From CAWELS01 sp964468205 (GTDB taxonomy: Bacteria > Acidobacteriota > Terriglobia > Bryobacterales > Bryobacteraceae): 64,000 nucleotides of DNA. The notes beneath the pieces are model-generated. The model was given only the letters and a program-made list of their open reading frames with translations. It made no database searches and had not been told where the DNA came from. Positions 42,452 through 52,900 of the stretch are shown in pieces. The stretch covers positions 1-64,000 of the forward strand of contig CAYXVG010000002.1 of the NCBI GenBank assembly GCA_964468205.1. Reading direction: 5' to 3'. The position numbers were made by a program, and so were the translations under genes. Position 1 is the stretch's first letter, and every line of letters starts with the position of its first letter.

Positions 42452-43930
42452 TTATCGATGCACCACCACCGGCCGCTGCCGCTCCCGTTGCTCAAGCTGC
42501 AGCGGCCGGTCGTCTTCCGGGCATGCCGGCAGCGGTTCGATCGAGTAGTAATTCAACCCGTAGCGCCAGTTTCGATGAATGTCTCCCACGCAAAGCCGGT
42601 GTGAAAACTCAGCGCATTCCTCCCAAAGCTTCCGGGCCGAGACCTGCTTGTCCAAAATGGGAAACACGGTCAACACGAGATAGACGACGCCGGCGGCTAC
42701 GCCGGATCCAACAGTAGCCACCGCGGCCGTCCGGGCTCCCCTCTGTTCGAACAGGAATACAACGGCCGCGACCACAGCTACGGGAAGGAGGACGATCCAC
42801 TGAATCTCCGGCATCTCCGCCCGGCTCAAACCGCTCCCCACCGCTGCCGGCAACACCGCCCCCGCTACGGGGAAGACGGCCAACATAGCGGTCGCCGCCA
42901 CCAGCCACCCGCGGGCGGAGCAAACTCCAGCGAGAGCCTGCCCCACCACCAGGGCAAGGAGAGGGAACAGTGGCAGCAGGTAGCCTGGCAACTTATTAGT
43001 GGAAGCGGAAAAGAAGAGAAAGCCGAATCCGGCCGTGAGCAGCAGAAAGCGCAGACGCCCGTCCCGCCAGACCCGCTGGCTCCCGGCCAGCCCCAGCAGG
43101 GGAGTCCACGGTAGGAAGCCGGCGGCGAGCACCGGAGCGTAGAACCAGAAGGGCTGCACGTGCTGCATCTCCCCTGTAACCATCCGGCCGAAGTGGTGAC
43201 GCCAGAAGAATTCGTGCAGAAACGGCATTCCGTTGCGCAAGGCGCACAGGACGTACCAGGGAGCCGCCACGGCCAAGGCGAAACCGTAGTAGGCCACCAG
43301 GTCCTTTGCCCGCCGGCGGCCGAACCATAGCAGGGGAGCGGTGAGAACCAGCGGCACCAGTCCCTTGGCAAGCGCCGCCACACCCAGCAACACTCCGGCC
43401 GGCAACGCATACTGGCTCCGCTCCTCCCGTACCCAGGCCAGACTCAGAAGAATCGAGGCCGCGAAGGCGGCGCTCATGGGAAGGTCCGTCGCGCAGATGC
43501 GGCTGAAGGCGAACCACCCGGCGCTCGAGGCGAGTATCAATGCCGAGATAGCGGCTGACCGCCCGCCGAACTCGCGCCGCAGCCAGAAGTAATAGAACGC
43601 CAGAAAAGCGAGGCTCCACAGCGCCACCGGCAACCGGGGAGCGAGATCATCGTCGATTCCGGCCCGGAACGCCGCCCCCGTCATCCAATAGAGCAGAGCT
43701 GGCTTTTCGAACCAGCGGTCTCCCCAAAGTCTTGGCGTCACCCAATCGCCGCTGTGAGCCATCTCGCGCCCGATGGAGGCGTAGCGTGGCTCATCAGGAC
43801 CAAGCAACCCTACGTCGCCGAGGCCGAAGAACAGGAGGAAGTAAACGAGTACGAGGGCCGCAACGCCCTTCAGGATCGCCTGGGGCACTTCCTCAAGTAT
43901 AATGAGCACAAGGCGCACTACGGGGGGCAA
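42452..43930 (-). CDS. GT39/ArnT-like membrane glycosyltransferase
   Basis: A 492-residue integral membrane protein with about eleven hydrophobic segments. After the first helix it has the GT-C signature GLLGPDEPRYASIGREMAHSGDWVTPRLWGDRWFEKPALLYW, including the catalytic Asp-Glu pair. Enzymes of this type (ArnT, dolichol-P-mannosyltransferase-like) move a sugar from a polyprenyl-phosphate donor to lipid A or protein on the outer face of the inner membrane. The acceptor and sugar cannot be read. The start is 46 bases from the divergent UxaA-family gene. Confidence 0.87.
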   Translation of the reverse strand: MPPVVRLVLIILEEVPQAILKGVAALVLVYFLLFFGLGDVGLLGPDEPRYASIGREMAHSGDWVTPRLWGDRWFEKPALLYWMTGAAFRAGIDDDLAPRLPVALWSLAFLAFYYFWLRREFGGRSAAISALILASSAGWFAFSRICATDLPMSAAFAASILLSLAWVREERSQYALPAGVLLGVAALAKGLVPLVLTAPLLWFGRRRAKDLVAYYGFALAVAAPWYVLCALRNGMPFLHEFFWRHHFGRMVTGEMQHVQPFWFYAPVLAAGFLPWTPLLGLAGSQRVWRDGRLRFLLLTAGFGFLFFSASTNKLPGYLLPLFPLLALVVGQALAGVCSARGWLVAATAMLAVFPVAGAVLPAAVGSGLSRAEMPEIQWIVLLPVAVVAAVVFLFEQRGARTAAVATVGSGVAAGVVYLVLTVFPILDKQVSARKLWEECAEFSHRLCVGDIHRNWRYGLNYYSIEPLPACPEDDRPLQLEQRERQRPVVVHR

Positions 43931-43976
43931 CCTTAACTGGCTCGGCTACCGTGATCCGTGTGGCCACGAGGAATAC

Positions 43977-45509
43977 ATGGACCAAATTGTCACTCTGCCC
44001 ACTCCGGACAATTCGATTATCCGCCTTCACCCGGAAGACAACGTCGCTGTCGCGCGCGTCTCCCTGGCCGCGGGGCAGAAATTGCGTTTGGATGAGATTT
44101 CGCTTAAAGTCCACGAAGCCGTGCCATTCGCGCACAAGGTGGCGCTTGCCGATATCGAGTCGGGCTCCCCGCTGGTTCGTTTCGGCCACGTGATCGGATA
44201 TGCCACCGAGCGGATTCCCGCCGGCGCCCACGTGCACATCCACAACGTAACCCTCCGGAACGGAGACTTGGAATACGACTTTCCGGAGGGGGATCGCGGC
44301 ATCGTACCGGAACCCGATGCCGGGCCAACCTTTCTCGGCTATCCCCGCACCGACGGGCGCGCGGGAACGCGAAACTACATCGCGGTGGTCGCGGCCAGCA
44401 ATTGCGGGGCGTACACGGCAGAGCTGATCGCGAGGGAGTTTCCGCGGGAGAGCCTGCCGGAGAACGTCCACGGCGTGGCCGCGTTTCCTCACGGCCACGG
44501 GTGCAGCGTGCAGGTGGGTCCGGACACCGAACAACTCCGGCGCACCATCGCCGGCGTGCTCGACCATCCGAACGTTTCCGGAGCGCTAATCGTCGGCCTC
44601 GGCTGCGAAGTGAATCAAGTGGATCTTTACCTTGGCTCCAATGCCCCGCAGCGCGGCCATATCACCGGCTTGACGCTGCAAGGCTCCGGCGGGACCAGAG
44701 CCGCCGTCGCGGAAGCCTCACGCGTCATCCGGAGGATGATCGACCAGGCGGTGGCGGAAAAGCGCGTGGAGGTTCCGGCTTATAAACTGGCGCTCGGGCT
44801 CCAGTGCGGCGGTTCGGACGCCTTTTCGGGCATCACCGCCAACCCGGCCCTCGGAGACTGCTGCGACCGCCTCGTGGCCGCCGGCGGAACGGCGGTGCTC
44901 GCGGAAACCACCGAGACTTTTGGCGCCGAGCACCTCATTGTGCGCCACGCCGCGAATCGGCGCGTGGCCGAGCGCTACCTCGAGTTGGTGGAGCAGTACA
45001 AAGCCTACCTGCGCCCTTTCGGCAGCACATTTGACGACAACCCCTCCCCCGGCAACAAGGATGGCGGCCTGACGAACATTCTCGAGAAGTCCCTCGGCGC
45101 AGTGGCCAAAGGCGGGACCACCCCGTTCACCGGAGCGTACGACTACGCCGAACGCATCAACACGCGCGGCCTCGTCTTCATGAACACGCCTGGCAATGAC
45201 CCGATTTCTCTCTCTGGCATCGCCGCGGGCGGCGCCAACATCATGGCCTTCACCACCGGCCGGGGCAGCGCCAACGGATTTCCCATCGTCCCGGTGATCA
45301 AGATTTCGAGCAACACCAACACCTATCGCCGGATGCCCGAGGACATGGACATCAATGCCGGCCGCATTGCCGACGGCGAGTCGAGCGTGGAGGAAGTCGG
45401 CCAGGAGATCTTCCAGTTTCTCCTGCGGGTCGCCTCCGGCGAGACAACGTGCAGCGAACGCTTGGGACACGACGAATTCGTTCCCTGGAGCATCGGACCA
45501 GTTCTTTAG
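43977..45509 (+). CDS. UxaA-family (altronate/galactarate-type) dehydratase
   Basis: A 510-residue protein starting at ATG 43977 (GAGGAAT upstream). An N-terminal SAF-like domain (RLHPEDNVAVARVSLAAGQK ... VHIHNVTLRNGD) is followed by a large domain with GYPRTDGRAGTRNYIAVV, AFPHGHGCSV, VGLGCEVNQVD, LQCGGSDAFSG and TEDM-type elements near the C-terminus. The iron-binding Cys residues typical of altronate dehydratases are present. Reaction: dehydration of a sugar acid to 2-keto-3-deoxy acid. Substrate (altronate, galactarate or another) is not determined. The product type would suit the HpcH-type aldolase encoded 8 kb away, which is only a suggestion. Confidence 0.88.
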   Translation: MDQIVTLPTPDNSIIRLHPEDNVAVARVSLAAGQKLRLDEISLKVHEAVPFAHKVALADIESGSPLVRFGHVIGYATERIPAGAHVHIHNVTLRNGDLEYDFPEGDRGIVPEPDAGPTFLGYPRTDGRAGTRNYIAVVAASNCGAYTAELIAREFPRESLPENVHGVAAFPHGHGCSVQVGPDTEQLRRTIAGVLDHPNVSGALIVGLGCEVNQVDLYLGSNAPQRGHITGLTLQGSGGTRAAVAEASRVIRRMIDQAVAEKRVEVPAYKLALGLQCGGSDAFSGITANPALGDCCDRLVAAGGTAVLAETTETFGAEHLIVRHAANRRVAERYLELVEQYKAYLRPFGSTFDDNPSPGNKDGGLTNILEKSLGAVAKGGTTPFTGAYDYAERINTRGLVFMNTPGNDPISLSGIAAGGANIMAFTTGRGSANGFPIVPVIKISSNTNTYRRMPEDMDINAGRIADGESSVEEVGQEIFQFLLRVASGETTCSERLGHDEFVPWSIGPVL

Positions 45510-45570
45510 CAGGCGGCTGCGAGCCTTTAGTGGGGCGGTTCGCGCCCTTGGCTATACTGCAAAGAAGCCG

Positions 45571-46317
45571 ATGACCTACATCCAACCTGTCCTTCCTTTC
45601 GTCATCGCTGTTCTCTTTTTGACCATCATTGTTTTCCGCCGCCGGCCCGTGATCGCCCGCTTCACTCTCACGGGCGCTTCGCTTCTTCTGTTCTTCTGGT
45701 CGTGGCCGCCCCTCATCCCGCTGGCGGCCCGCGGTCTCGAAAGTGGCTACACAACGAGCCGCCTATCGGAGCGAGGTGCGGGGGCGATCGTCGTGCTGTC
45801 CGCCGGTTTGCGCGTGGCAGGTGACGGGCGTCCGTTGACGGTGCTGGATGACTACAGTTACGAGCGCACGGAGTACGCCGCGTGGCTCCACCGCGAGCGC
45901 GAGCCGCTACCGGTGCTCGCTTCCGGCGGCCCCCTTGGCCCGAAGGGCCGGCGCGTGGTGGTGTCGTTGGTAATGCGGGACCACCTCGTTCGCTCGGGCG
46001 TTCCCGCCCATCTGACTTGGACCGAACAGAAATCCCTCTCGACCTATCAGAACGCCGTGGAATCCAGTCGCATTCTTCGCGGGAAAGGAATCGGCAAGGT
46101 GTTTCTCGTCACTCACGGAGTCCATCTGTGGCGCGCCGCCGCATGCTTCCGCAAGCAGGGCATCGACGTCATTCCCGCACCGTGCAATCTGATGTCAGAA
46201 CCTTCCCCCATGCGCTGGACTACCTTCATTCCCCATTGGAGCGCCATGCGCGCTAATGAGGATGTGCTCCACGAGTGGGCCGGGCTGGCCTGGTATCGCC
46301 TCAGCGGGAAGATCTGA
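45571..46317 (+). CDS. YdcF/ElyC/SanA-like DUF218 protein
   Basis: A 248-residue protein. Two N-terminal membrane helices (PFVIAVLFLTIIVF and TGASLLLFFWSWPPLIPLAA) are followed by a DUF218 domain: AIVVLSAGLRV, ASGGPLG, TEQKSLSTYQNAVESSRIL, LVTHGVHLWRAAACFRKQGI. This matches the YdcF/SanA/ElyC group, implicated in envelope integrity and peptidoglycan or enterobacterial-antigen metabolism. The start I use is ATG 45571; no strong ribosome binding site is present. Its stop is 14 bases from the stop of the convergent cytochrome gene. Confidence 0.85.
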   Translation: MTYIQPVLPFVIAVLFLTIIVFRRRPVIARFTLTGASLLLFFWSWPPLIPLAARGLESGYTTSRLSERGAGAIVVLSAGLRVAGDGRPLTVLDDYSYERTEYAAWLHREREPLPVLASGGPLGPKGRRVVVSLVMRDHLVRSGVPAHLTWTEQKSLSTYQNAVESSRILRGKGIGKVFLVTHGVHLWRAAACFRKQGIDVIPAPCNLMSEPSPMRWTTFIPHWSAMRANEDVLHEWAGLAWYRLSGKI

Positions 46318-46331
46318 GGGGAACGCCGCCG

Positions 46332-46979
46332 CTAGTGGCAGCCAAGGCAGGTAAATTCGCGGCCGTGACAGATGGCGCAGGAGTCCGTTTCTCTTAAAGC
46401 TCCAGGGCGGCTGTGGGACTCCAGGTAGTCCGGGGTGTGCGAAGCGGGCATCAGTTCGGCGCTGGCGTCGTGGCATTTCTCGCAACTGAAGGGCGGCTCG
46501 ATGTCGCTGTGGCAAACCAGGCAGTCCGCCATGTGCGGAAATACGGCCTTAGTCACCGCCTCGGACTCAACCAGGCCGCGGTGGCACGCTCCGCACCCTT
46601 CCGCCCCCTGCAGTCGGTCTACCAACTCCTCCGAAGCCGGCGCCAGGTAGTCTCCCGAGCGGATCGCCGCCAGGATCACCTGGTTGATGTTGGGGATCGA
46701 GTTATGCAGCTTGTGGTTGAACTTGGTGACGAGCAATTCGGCCGGCTCCTTCACCGGAGCCGGAGCATGGCACTGCGTGCAGACGGAGCCGGAGGGCAGC
46801 AGCACGTCCCCAGCCTTTTCGCTGGTCTTGGCGCCTTCATGACAACCCACGCATTCAAGACTCAGCCCCAAGTGTTTCTTGTGCGAAAAAGGAACTCCCT
46901 CGTACTGCGCCATGGCCGGGAGGGAGAGGCAGAGCGCGACCGCGAGTTGCAGCCCCCCCGGCAAGAGTCTACACGGCAT
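46332..46979 (-). CDS. Seven-haem c-type cytochrome
   Basis: A 215-residue protein with a signal peptide (LQLAVALCLSLPAMAQ). It contains seven C-x-x-C-H haem sites in order: CVGCH, CTQCH, CGACH, CLVCH, CEKCH, CAICH and CLGCH, the last at the very C-terminus. Extra His residues (FSHKKH, KFNHKLH, SHTPDYLESHSR) would supply the distal ligands. The haem density suits a periplasmic electron carrier of the cytochrome c3/c7 or NapC-like kind. It lies 3 bases after the stop of the sorbosone-dehydrogenase-like gene, so electrons from that dehydrogenase might be passed to it. Confidence 0.9.
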   Translation of the reverse strand: MPCRLLPGGLQLAVALCLSLPAMAQYEGVPFSHKKHLGLSLECVGCHEGAKTSEKAGDVLLPSGSVCTQCHAPAPVKEPAELLVTKFNHKLHNSIPNINQVILAAIRSGDYLAPASEELVDRLQGAEGCGACHRGLVESEAVTKAVFPHMADCLVCHSDIEPPFSCEKCHDASAELMPASHTPDYLESHSRPGALRETDSCAICHGREFTCLGCH

Positions 46980-46982
46980 TCG

Positions 46983-48173
46983 TCAGCCAGTGTACGATAT
47001 CCGCCAGATCTTGTTCCCGCCGTCGTCGCTCATGAGCAGGCTGCCGTCCTCGAGTTGCAGCAGGCCCACCGGCCGGCCCCACACCTCAGTCTCATCGGGA
47101 GCGAGCATGAATCCGCTTAGAAACTCCTCCACCTTTCCGGTCGGCTTACCGTCACGGAAGGGGACGAAGATGACAGAGTAGCCGACGCGCCGGGAACGGT
47201 TCCAACTGCCGTGGCACGCGACGAACGCGCCCCCGCGGTACCCCTCGGGGAACTGCTTGCCGGTGTAGAAGCGCGAGTCCATGACTGCGATATGCGCCTG
47301 GACCGGAATGTCCGGTTCGATGGTCTTCTTCACGAGATCCGGTCTCTCGCCCGCCCGGCGCGGATCTTCGTTCGGGCCGATGTAGGCGTACGGCCAGCCG
47401 TAGAAACCGCCTTCCTGGAGGTGCGTGAAGTAATCGGGAACGAGGTCGTCACCCAATCCGTCGCGCTCCTGAACGGCCGCCCAGAGGGTGTCCGTGCCCG
47501 GATACCAATCCAGCCCGATGGGATTGCGCGTTCCCGATGCATAGATCTCGTGTCCGGTCCCGTCAGGATTGAATCGATTGATCGCCGCGCGCATTTCAGG
47601 CTCGCCCGCGGAGACGTTCGACCGGGAGCCGATGGCGAGGTAGAGCTTCTCGCCGCGCCGGTCAAAGATCACCGTCCGTGTCCAGTGACCCTCACCGAAC
47701 TCGGACATGTCGACGATCTCCTCTCCCGGGCCGGCGGTCATCGTCTGCGCATCGTACTTGTAGCGTTTGAGCGAAGTGGTCTCACCGACGTAGAGGTAGT
47801 CTTTCCAGAAGGCGAGACCGTACGGCCGGTCGAGGTTATCGAGCAACACTTTCCGCTCGTCCACCTGGTGGTCCTTGTTCTTGTCGATCAGCACGTAGAC
47901 CTTGCCGCTCCGCGCGCTGTCGCTCAGAAGGATCTCGCCCGAAGGTCCCAGAATCATGTAGCGCGGCCGCTCGAAACCATTGGCGTAGTCCTGCACATCA
48001 AAGCCCTGCGGCACATGCAGCGTGGCTCCGTCCGGCCTCTCAATCACCCGAGGCCGGTTCCTTGCCGACGGCGTATGGTAAGGTTCAGGCAGCGTTTCGG
48101 GCGCCTTTTGCCACGCGATCGCCGACAACCCAAGCGCCGCGAATGCGAAAATCACGAATGTCCCAGTTCTCAT
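46983..48173 (-). CDS. Sorbosone-dehydrogenase-like (PQQ-type beta-propeller) oxidoreductase
   Basis: A 396-residue exported protein (signal FAFAALGLSAIAWQ). Its beta-propeller repeats (LHVPQGFDVQDYANGFERPRYMILGPSGEILLSD; GLAFWKDYLYVGE; RTVIFDRRGEKLYLAIGSRSN; NPIGLDWYPGTDTLWAAVQERDGLGDDL; FVACHGSWNRSRR) match the L-sorbosone dehydrogenase/GDH group, which uses PQQ or a related quinone cofactor to oxidise sugars in the periplasm. The cytochrome gene follows within the same operon. It is divergent from the GT9 gene. Confidence 0.87.
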   Translation of the reverse strand: MRTGTFVIFAFAALGLSAIAWQKAPETLPEPYHTPSARNRPRVIERPDGATLHVPQGFDVQDYANGFERPRYMILGPSGEILLSDSARSGKVYVLIDKNKDHQVDERKVLLDNLDRPYGLAFWKDYLYVGETTSLKRYKYDAQTMTAGPGEEIVDMSEFGEGHWTRTVIFDRRGEKLYLAIGSRSNVSAGEPEMRAAINRFNPDGTGHEIYASGTRNPIGLDWYPGTDTLWAAVQERDGLGDDLVPDYFTHLQEGGFYGWPYAYIGPNEDPRRAGERPDLVKKTIEPDIPVQAHIAVMDSRFYTGKQFPEGYRGGAFVACHGSWNRSRRVGYSVIFVPFRDGKPTGKVEEFLSGFMLAPDETEVWGRPVGLLQLEDGSLLMSDDGGNKIWRISYTG

Positions 48174-48288
48174 AATGGCGGGAAAAGCTTGCTACCAGTT
48201 TAACTGACGCGGCCCCAGGGTTGCAGTGCCGAATGGTAAAGAATAATGTCGAATGGATGGTGGCGCGGCCGAACATAGCGCCGGCGAT

Positions 48289-49917
48289 ATGAAGATCCTG
48301 ATCACAAACCCCGACACGATGGGCGACTTTGTCCTGCGCCAGCCGCTCTTCGCCGAACTGTCGGCGGCCGGGCACGAGTTGCTTCTCGTGACCCGCTCCG
48401 CCGTGAGTCCGCTCGCGCCCTACGCGGCGCCTGGGGCCAGGGTTGTGCACTGCCCTCTCAATCCCTACGAGCCGAACTTCCCGAAACATCTTGGCGAACT
48501 GGAATCGCTGGTCAACACCTGCCGAGACTTCGCGCCCAACCGGATTGTGGTGGCTCCTTACCAGCGCACCCTTCTCGACGAGTACCTGGTCGAGTGTCTT
48601 CCGGACACGCCCAGCATCGGCATGAACGGGTATCTCTTCCGCGGCTCACCGGCGGCGGGCCTGGATCAGTCCTCGTCACTCAAGCTGTCGCAGGAGGCCG
48701 CGGTGAGCGAAGACGACCTCGAGATTCGCAAGAACGAAGCGCTCTGTGCCGCCGTGCTGGGGCGCAACGTCACGCTTCCGCCGCCAGCGATTGAGGCCAC
48801 CGAAGAATCGCGCGAGCACGCCTTCTCTCTGCTCCGGAAACTCGGCTTCAACGCCGAACGCGTCTGGGTCGCGTGCGCCGGCCACAGCCAGTGGACGGCC
48901 ATCCGCAATTGGAATTTGGAAAACTGGAGCCAAACCTTGAGCCGGATCTGCGAACGGCACGAAATCGAAATCGTCTTTCCCGAAACCCGGGATGAAGATG
49001 AAGCGACCGAGGCCATCCGGCGAGGAATGGGGGCAATGCGCGACCGTACGGTGAATCTCTGTTCTTCCCCATTGAGCCTGCCCCAACTGATCGGCCTGCT
49101 TTCGGTGTCCGCCGGCTATCTCGGCCGCGACACCGGGCCCATGCATCTCGCCGCGGCTTTAGGCAAGCCGGTGGTTGCTGTCTTCGGAGGCGGTACGTGG
49201 CCGCGCTTCATCCCGGCTGCCCGGAATGGCTGCGCCGTCACGGTCGAAGTCCCTTGCTCCGGCTGCGACTGGCATTGCCATCTCTCGGATTCCTTCTGCG
49301 TCAAGACGGTATCAGAAGAGGCTGTTCTGAAAGGATTCGCGAGAACCGCCTCCGAATCCGGACCATTCCGGGTGCAAAGGGAAGAAGCCTCCGAATGGCT
49401 GCTCCGCAAGATGATCGCGGACGCTTGGGCTACCGCCGACCTGCGTACCCGGGAGTCGAACCGCCAGATTGCCGGGTTGTCTAGCCGCACCTCCGCTCTT
49501 GAGGCCGCCCTCGACGCGGAGCGCCGGGGCGTATCCGAACAGCGCGCCGCCCTCCAGCGGCTCACGCGCCAGGTGGAGGATCTGCGCCGCCTCGCCGGGA
49601 CTAGCGAAGAGAAGCTGAGCCAGCGCGAATTCGAGTTGGAGAACGTGCGCCAGGATTCGGAGACGAACCGTGCTGAATCAGAGCGCCTCCGCGATTTGAT
49701 CGGGCTGCTCAAGAAGGAGCACTCGAAGCTGGGCGAAGAGTACGCCGGATTGCAGGAGGATCTCTCCTCGGCCCGCCAAGAGCTGGAAATCCTCAACGCC
49801 AACCGCCGGGTGCTCGAAGCCCGGTATGCGGACGCCAGCGCGAAGCTCGATTCCATCCGCCAGAGCATCTTCGCCAAGCTGCTCTCCGCGCTGCGAATCT
49901 GGCGTGTCTTCGATTAG
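48289..49917 (+). CDS. GT9-family (heptosyltransferase-like) protein with C-terminal coiled coil
   Basis: A 542-residue protein starting at ATG 48289 (KILITNPDTMGDFVLRQPLFAEL). The first 370 residues are a GT-B fold of the ADP-heptose:LPS heptosyltransferase family; the C-terminal lobe has SAGYLGRDTGPMHLAAALGKPVVAVFGG, the usual donor-binding signature. Residues 385-525 form a long coiled coil (repeated Leu/Glu/Arg heptads such as SAR QELEILNANRRVLEARYADASAKLDSIRQ). Coiled-coil tails are unusual in this family and may recruit a partner. The downstream GT2-GT4 gene starts 16 bases later, so the two are co-transcribed. Confidence 0.87.
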   Translation: MKILITNPDTMGDFVLRQPLFAELSAAGHELLLVTRSAVSPLAPYAAPGARVVHCPLNPYEPNFPKHLGELESLVNTCRDFAPNRIVVAPYQRTLLDEYLVECLPDTPSIGMNGYLFRGSPAAGLDQSSSLKLSQEAAVSEDDLEIRKNEALCAAVLGRNVTLPPPAIEATEESREHAFSLLRKLGFNAERVWVACAGHSQWTAIRNWNLENWSQTLSRICERHEIEIVFPETRDEDEATEAIRRGMGAMRDRTVNLCSSPLSLPQLIGLLSVSAGYLGRDTGPMHLAAALGKPVVAVFGGGTWPRFIPAARNGCAVTVEVPCSGCDWHCHLSDSFCVKTVSEEAVLKGFARTASESGPFRVQREEASEWLLRKMIADAWATADLRTRESNRQIAGLSSRTSALEAALDAERRGVSEQRAALQRLTRQVEDLRRLAGTSEEKLSQREFELENVRQDSETNRAESERLRDLIGLLKKEHSKLGEEYAGLQEDLSSARQELEILNANRRVLEARYADASAKLDSIRQSIFAKLLSALRIWRVFD

Positions 49918-49933
49918 AGGAGTCCCGGACGGC

Positions 49934-52900
49934 ATGCATCGCGAGGAAATTCCGTTCACCCTTCCCGGCGATGAGGGGAAGATCGAGTTGGAGATCATTA
50001 GCCGGGCGGTCCGCGAAGCGCGGGGAACGGTATTGCTTGCCGGCTGCTCCGCCCGAGCCGCCGCGGCCGCGCTCGCATCAGCCGAGGGCCAGGCGCTGGT
50101 TGCCTCCACCCCCGATGCCGAAGATCTGCGGGAACTTCGCGGAGGCATTCTTGACGCGGGCGTCCCCGACACACCGCTCTTTTTTCATGGCGGGCTGGCC
50201 GAGGTACGGCGCGACCTGGCACTTGCACCCGCACTTGTCATCCTCGGCGGACGCCGCCGCTCGGTGTCCTTCGAGGATGCTTTGGAACTAGCGGCGCTGG
50301 TTCCGGCGGGCGCAGAGGTACTCTGTTGGTGCCGCGGCAATCGCGCGTCTGTACTGTCCCTTTCCGGCCGGTTCGAGGCCGTCCCGGAGGACTCTACGGA
50401 AAAGGCGGGTTACTCCCACCTCCGGGCGACTTCTCGCTGCACCGCTTTTCCCCGGGACTTTCACCCGGAAGCTCTCGAAGCAGTGAAGCGAAATCTGGAC
50501 GCCAAGTACTTCGCCCTTGGCGAGCTCTCCACTTCCGGTTACACGCCGGTGGCCGGCGAAACGGAGCCTGCCCGCGCGGCCGTGCTGCCGGAGCTGCGGA
50601 AACGCCCGCCCGGATGGCCGTTCCGGACGTTGGACACTTCTCCCTGGCCGGACACTTTGCCCAGCGGCCGGCCATGGCCCCGCATTTCGGTCGTGACGCC
50701 GTCATTCAACCAGGGCCGCTTCCTCGAGGAGAACATCCTGTCGGTTCTCCGGCAGGACTACTCCAATGTCGAGCACATCATTATGGATGGCGGCTCCATC
50801 GACAGCACGCAGTCCGTCCTCGACCGTTACCGCGGCCGTCTCGCCCAGGCCGTCTCCGAGCCCGACCGCGGACAAGCACACGCCATCAACAAAGGCATGG
50901 CGCTCGCCACCGGAGAGATCCTCACCTGGCTAAACAGCGACGACATGCTGGCGCCAGGCGCGCTCTACTCGATTGCTCTCGCCTTCGACGCGTCCGGGGC
51001 GGACATGGTGGCCGGTGTATGCGAGATCGTGAAGGATGGCACGCGCGTATCGCGCCACCTTGCTAGTTGCGAAGACGGGCCACTGCCGCTTAATGAACTC
51101 CTGGATCTCGACGGAAGCTGGAACGCCGGGCGCTTCTTCTACCAGCCGGAGGTATTCTTCACCCGCGACATCTGGCGGCAAGCCGGCGGGCGGGTCAGCG
51201 AGGAGCTTCACTACAGCATGGACTACGAGCTCTGGCTGCGCTGCGCGCTCGAAGGAGCCCGCCTCCACGTCATCGGTTCGCCGGCCGCCCTGTTCCGCGA
51301 GCACGCAGACCAGAAGACGGCCGACGAAGACGCCTTCCACGCCGAACTCATCCGGTGCCGCCAGAAGTTCCTGGACAACCACCAGCTCACCGCGCCGGAG
51401 CCGCGCCCGGCAGCGTCACGCCACCGCCTACGAGTCTCGATGGTTAATGATTTCGGATACGATTACGGAGCAGGCATTGCGCACCAGCGCATTGCGGAGT
51501 CATTCCTGATGGCCGGCCACGACGTGCAGGTGGTCGCGCTGAAGCACGACGAATTCGGCCTCAAAACGCCGCCACACAACCTCGAGCGCGTCCTCGAAAC
51601 GGTAGAGCGCCACCATCCGCATGTGATTGTTGCCGGCAACCTCCACCGCACCGGCACGGATCCCTTATTGCTCAACAAGCTTGCCGCCCTCGCGCCCACG
51701 TTCAGCGTGCTCCACGACTTCTGGCTGCTCACCGGCCGCTGCGCTTACACAGCCGGCTGTGACAAGCATCTGAGCGGCTGCGACGAGACGTGCCCCACGC
51801 CGGACGAGTACCCGCAATTGCACCCTTCAAAGATCGCCGCCGCGTTCGAGCGGAAGCGCCGCGCGCTCGGCCTCGAACAACGCCCCCATCTGCTGGCGTG
51901 CTCCGAGTGGACGGAGTCGTTCGCTCGCCGCACTCTCGAAGCCGGGCATCTCGACGCCGTCTCGCTCCAGCGGGTACAACTCGGAATCCCAGCCGGCGTG
52001 TTCCGGCAGGTCGAGCCGGGGACGGCGCGGCGGATGCTCAAACTGCCCGAGGACCGCTTTATCGTGCTGTTGTCCGGAAGCGTAAGCGATCCGCGCAAGG
52101 GACTTCGGGACGTGATCGACGCCATCCGCCAGCTAGACCTTCCCGGCCTGCTCGTGGCGATTGCCGGCGCGGCCGGCCTCGATGAGGACTTCGGCCTGGA
52201 TCCGGTGGTCTATCTGGGCTACCTTGACTCGCCGGAGAAGCTCGCGCTCGCCTACGCCGCCGCGGACCTCTTCGTGGGCGCGAGCCGGGAGGAGACCTTC
52301 GGGCAGGCCTTCGTGGAAGCCGCGGCTTGCGGCACTCCCGCCATCGGAATCGCGGCGGCGGCGGTTCCGGAAGCGATTACTCCAGGCGTCACCGGAACAC
52401 TGGTGCGCGAGCGCTCGCCGCAGGCGCTCGCGGCGGCGATTCTGGACTACTACCTGAACCCGGAACGCTGCGCCGCCATCGGGCGGTGGGGAGCCGCCCA
52501 CGTCCGCAACGAGTGGGCGCTCGAGCGCTCCCTGCTGAGCTTTCTTCGCGTCTTCCGCCGGTTGGGCATTACCGAAACGGCCGGCCTTCGAGCGAAGCTG
52601 ACCTTCCGGCCGGAGCGGCCGGAGGCGCCGGTTCCGCTAAATCCGTTCGCGGACGAGTCCCAGGGAGTTGCGGTTCATGACCTGAGCGACGAGGAGAACC
52701 CAATTCCGAAATATGGCGTGGGCCCCTACCGCTGGGCCTTCGGGCCCGCCACCCGCATCGCGTACCGGTCACGGCGGGAAGGGCCGCACACGCTCTTTCT
52801 CAAGTACCGAAACCCGCACCCGGAACAACGGATCAAAGTGACCTGCGACGGCCGGGAAGTATTCAGCGGTTCCCTGCCCTGCAGCGGCTACGAGGAAGCG

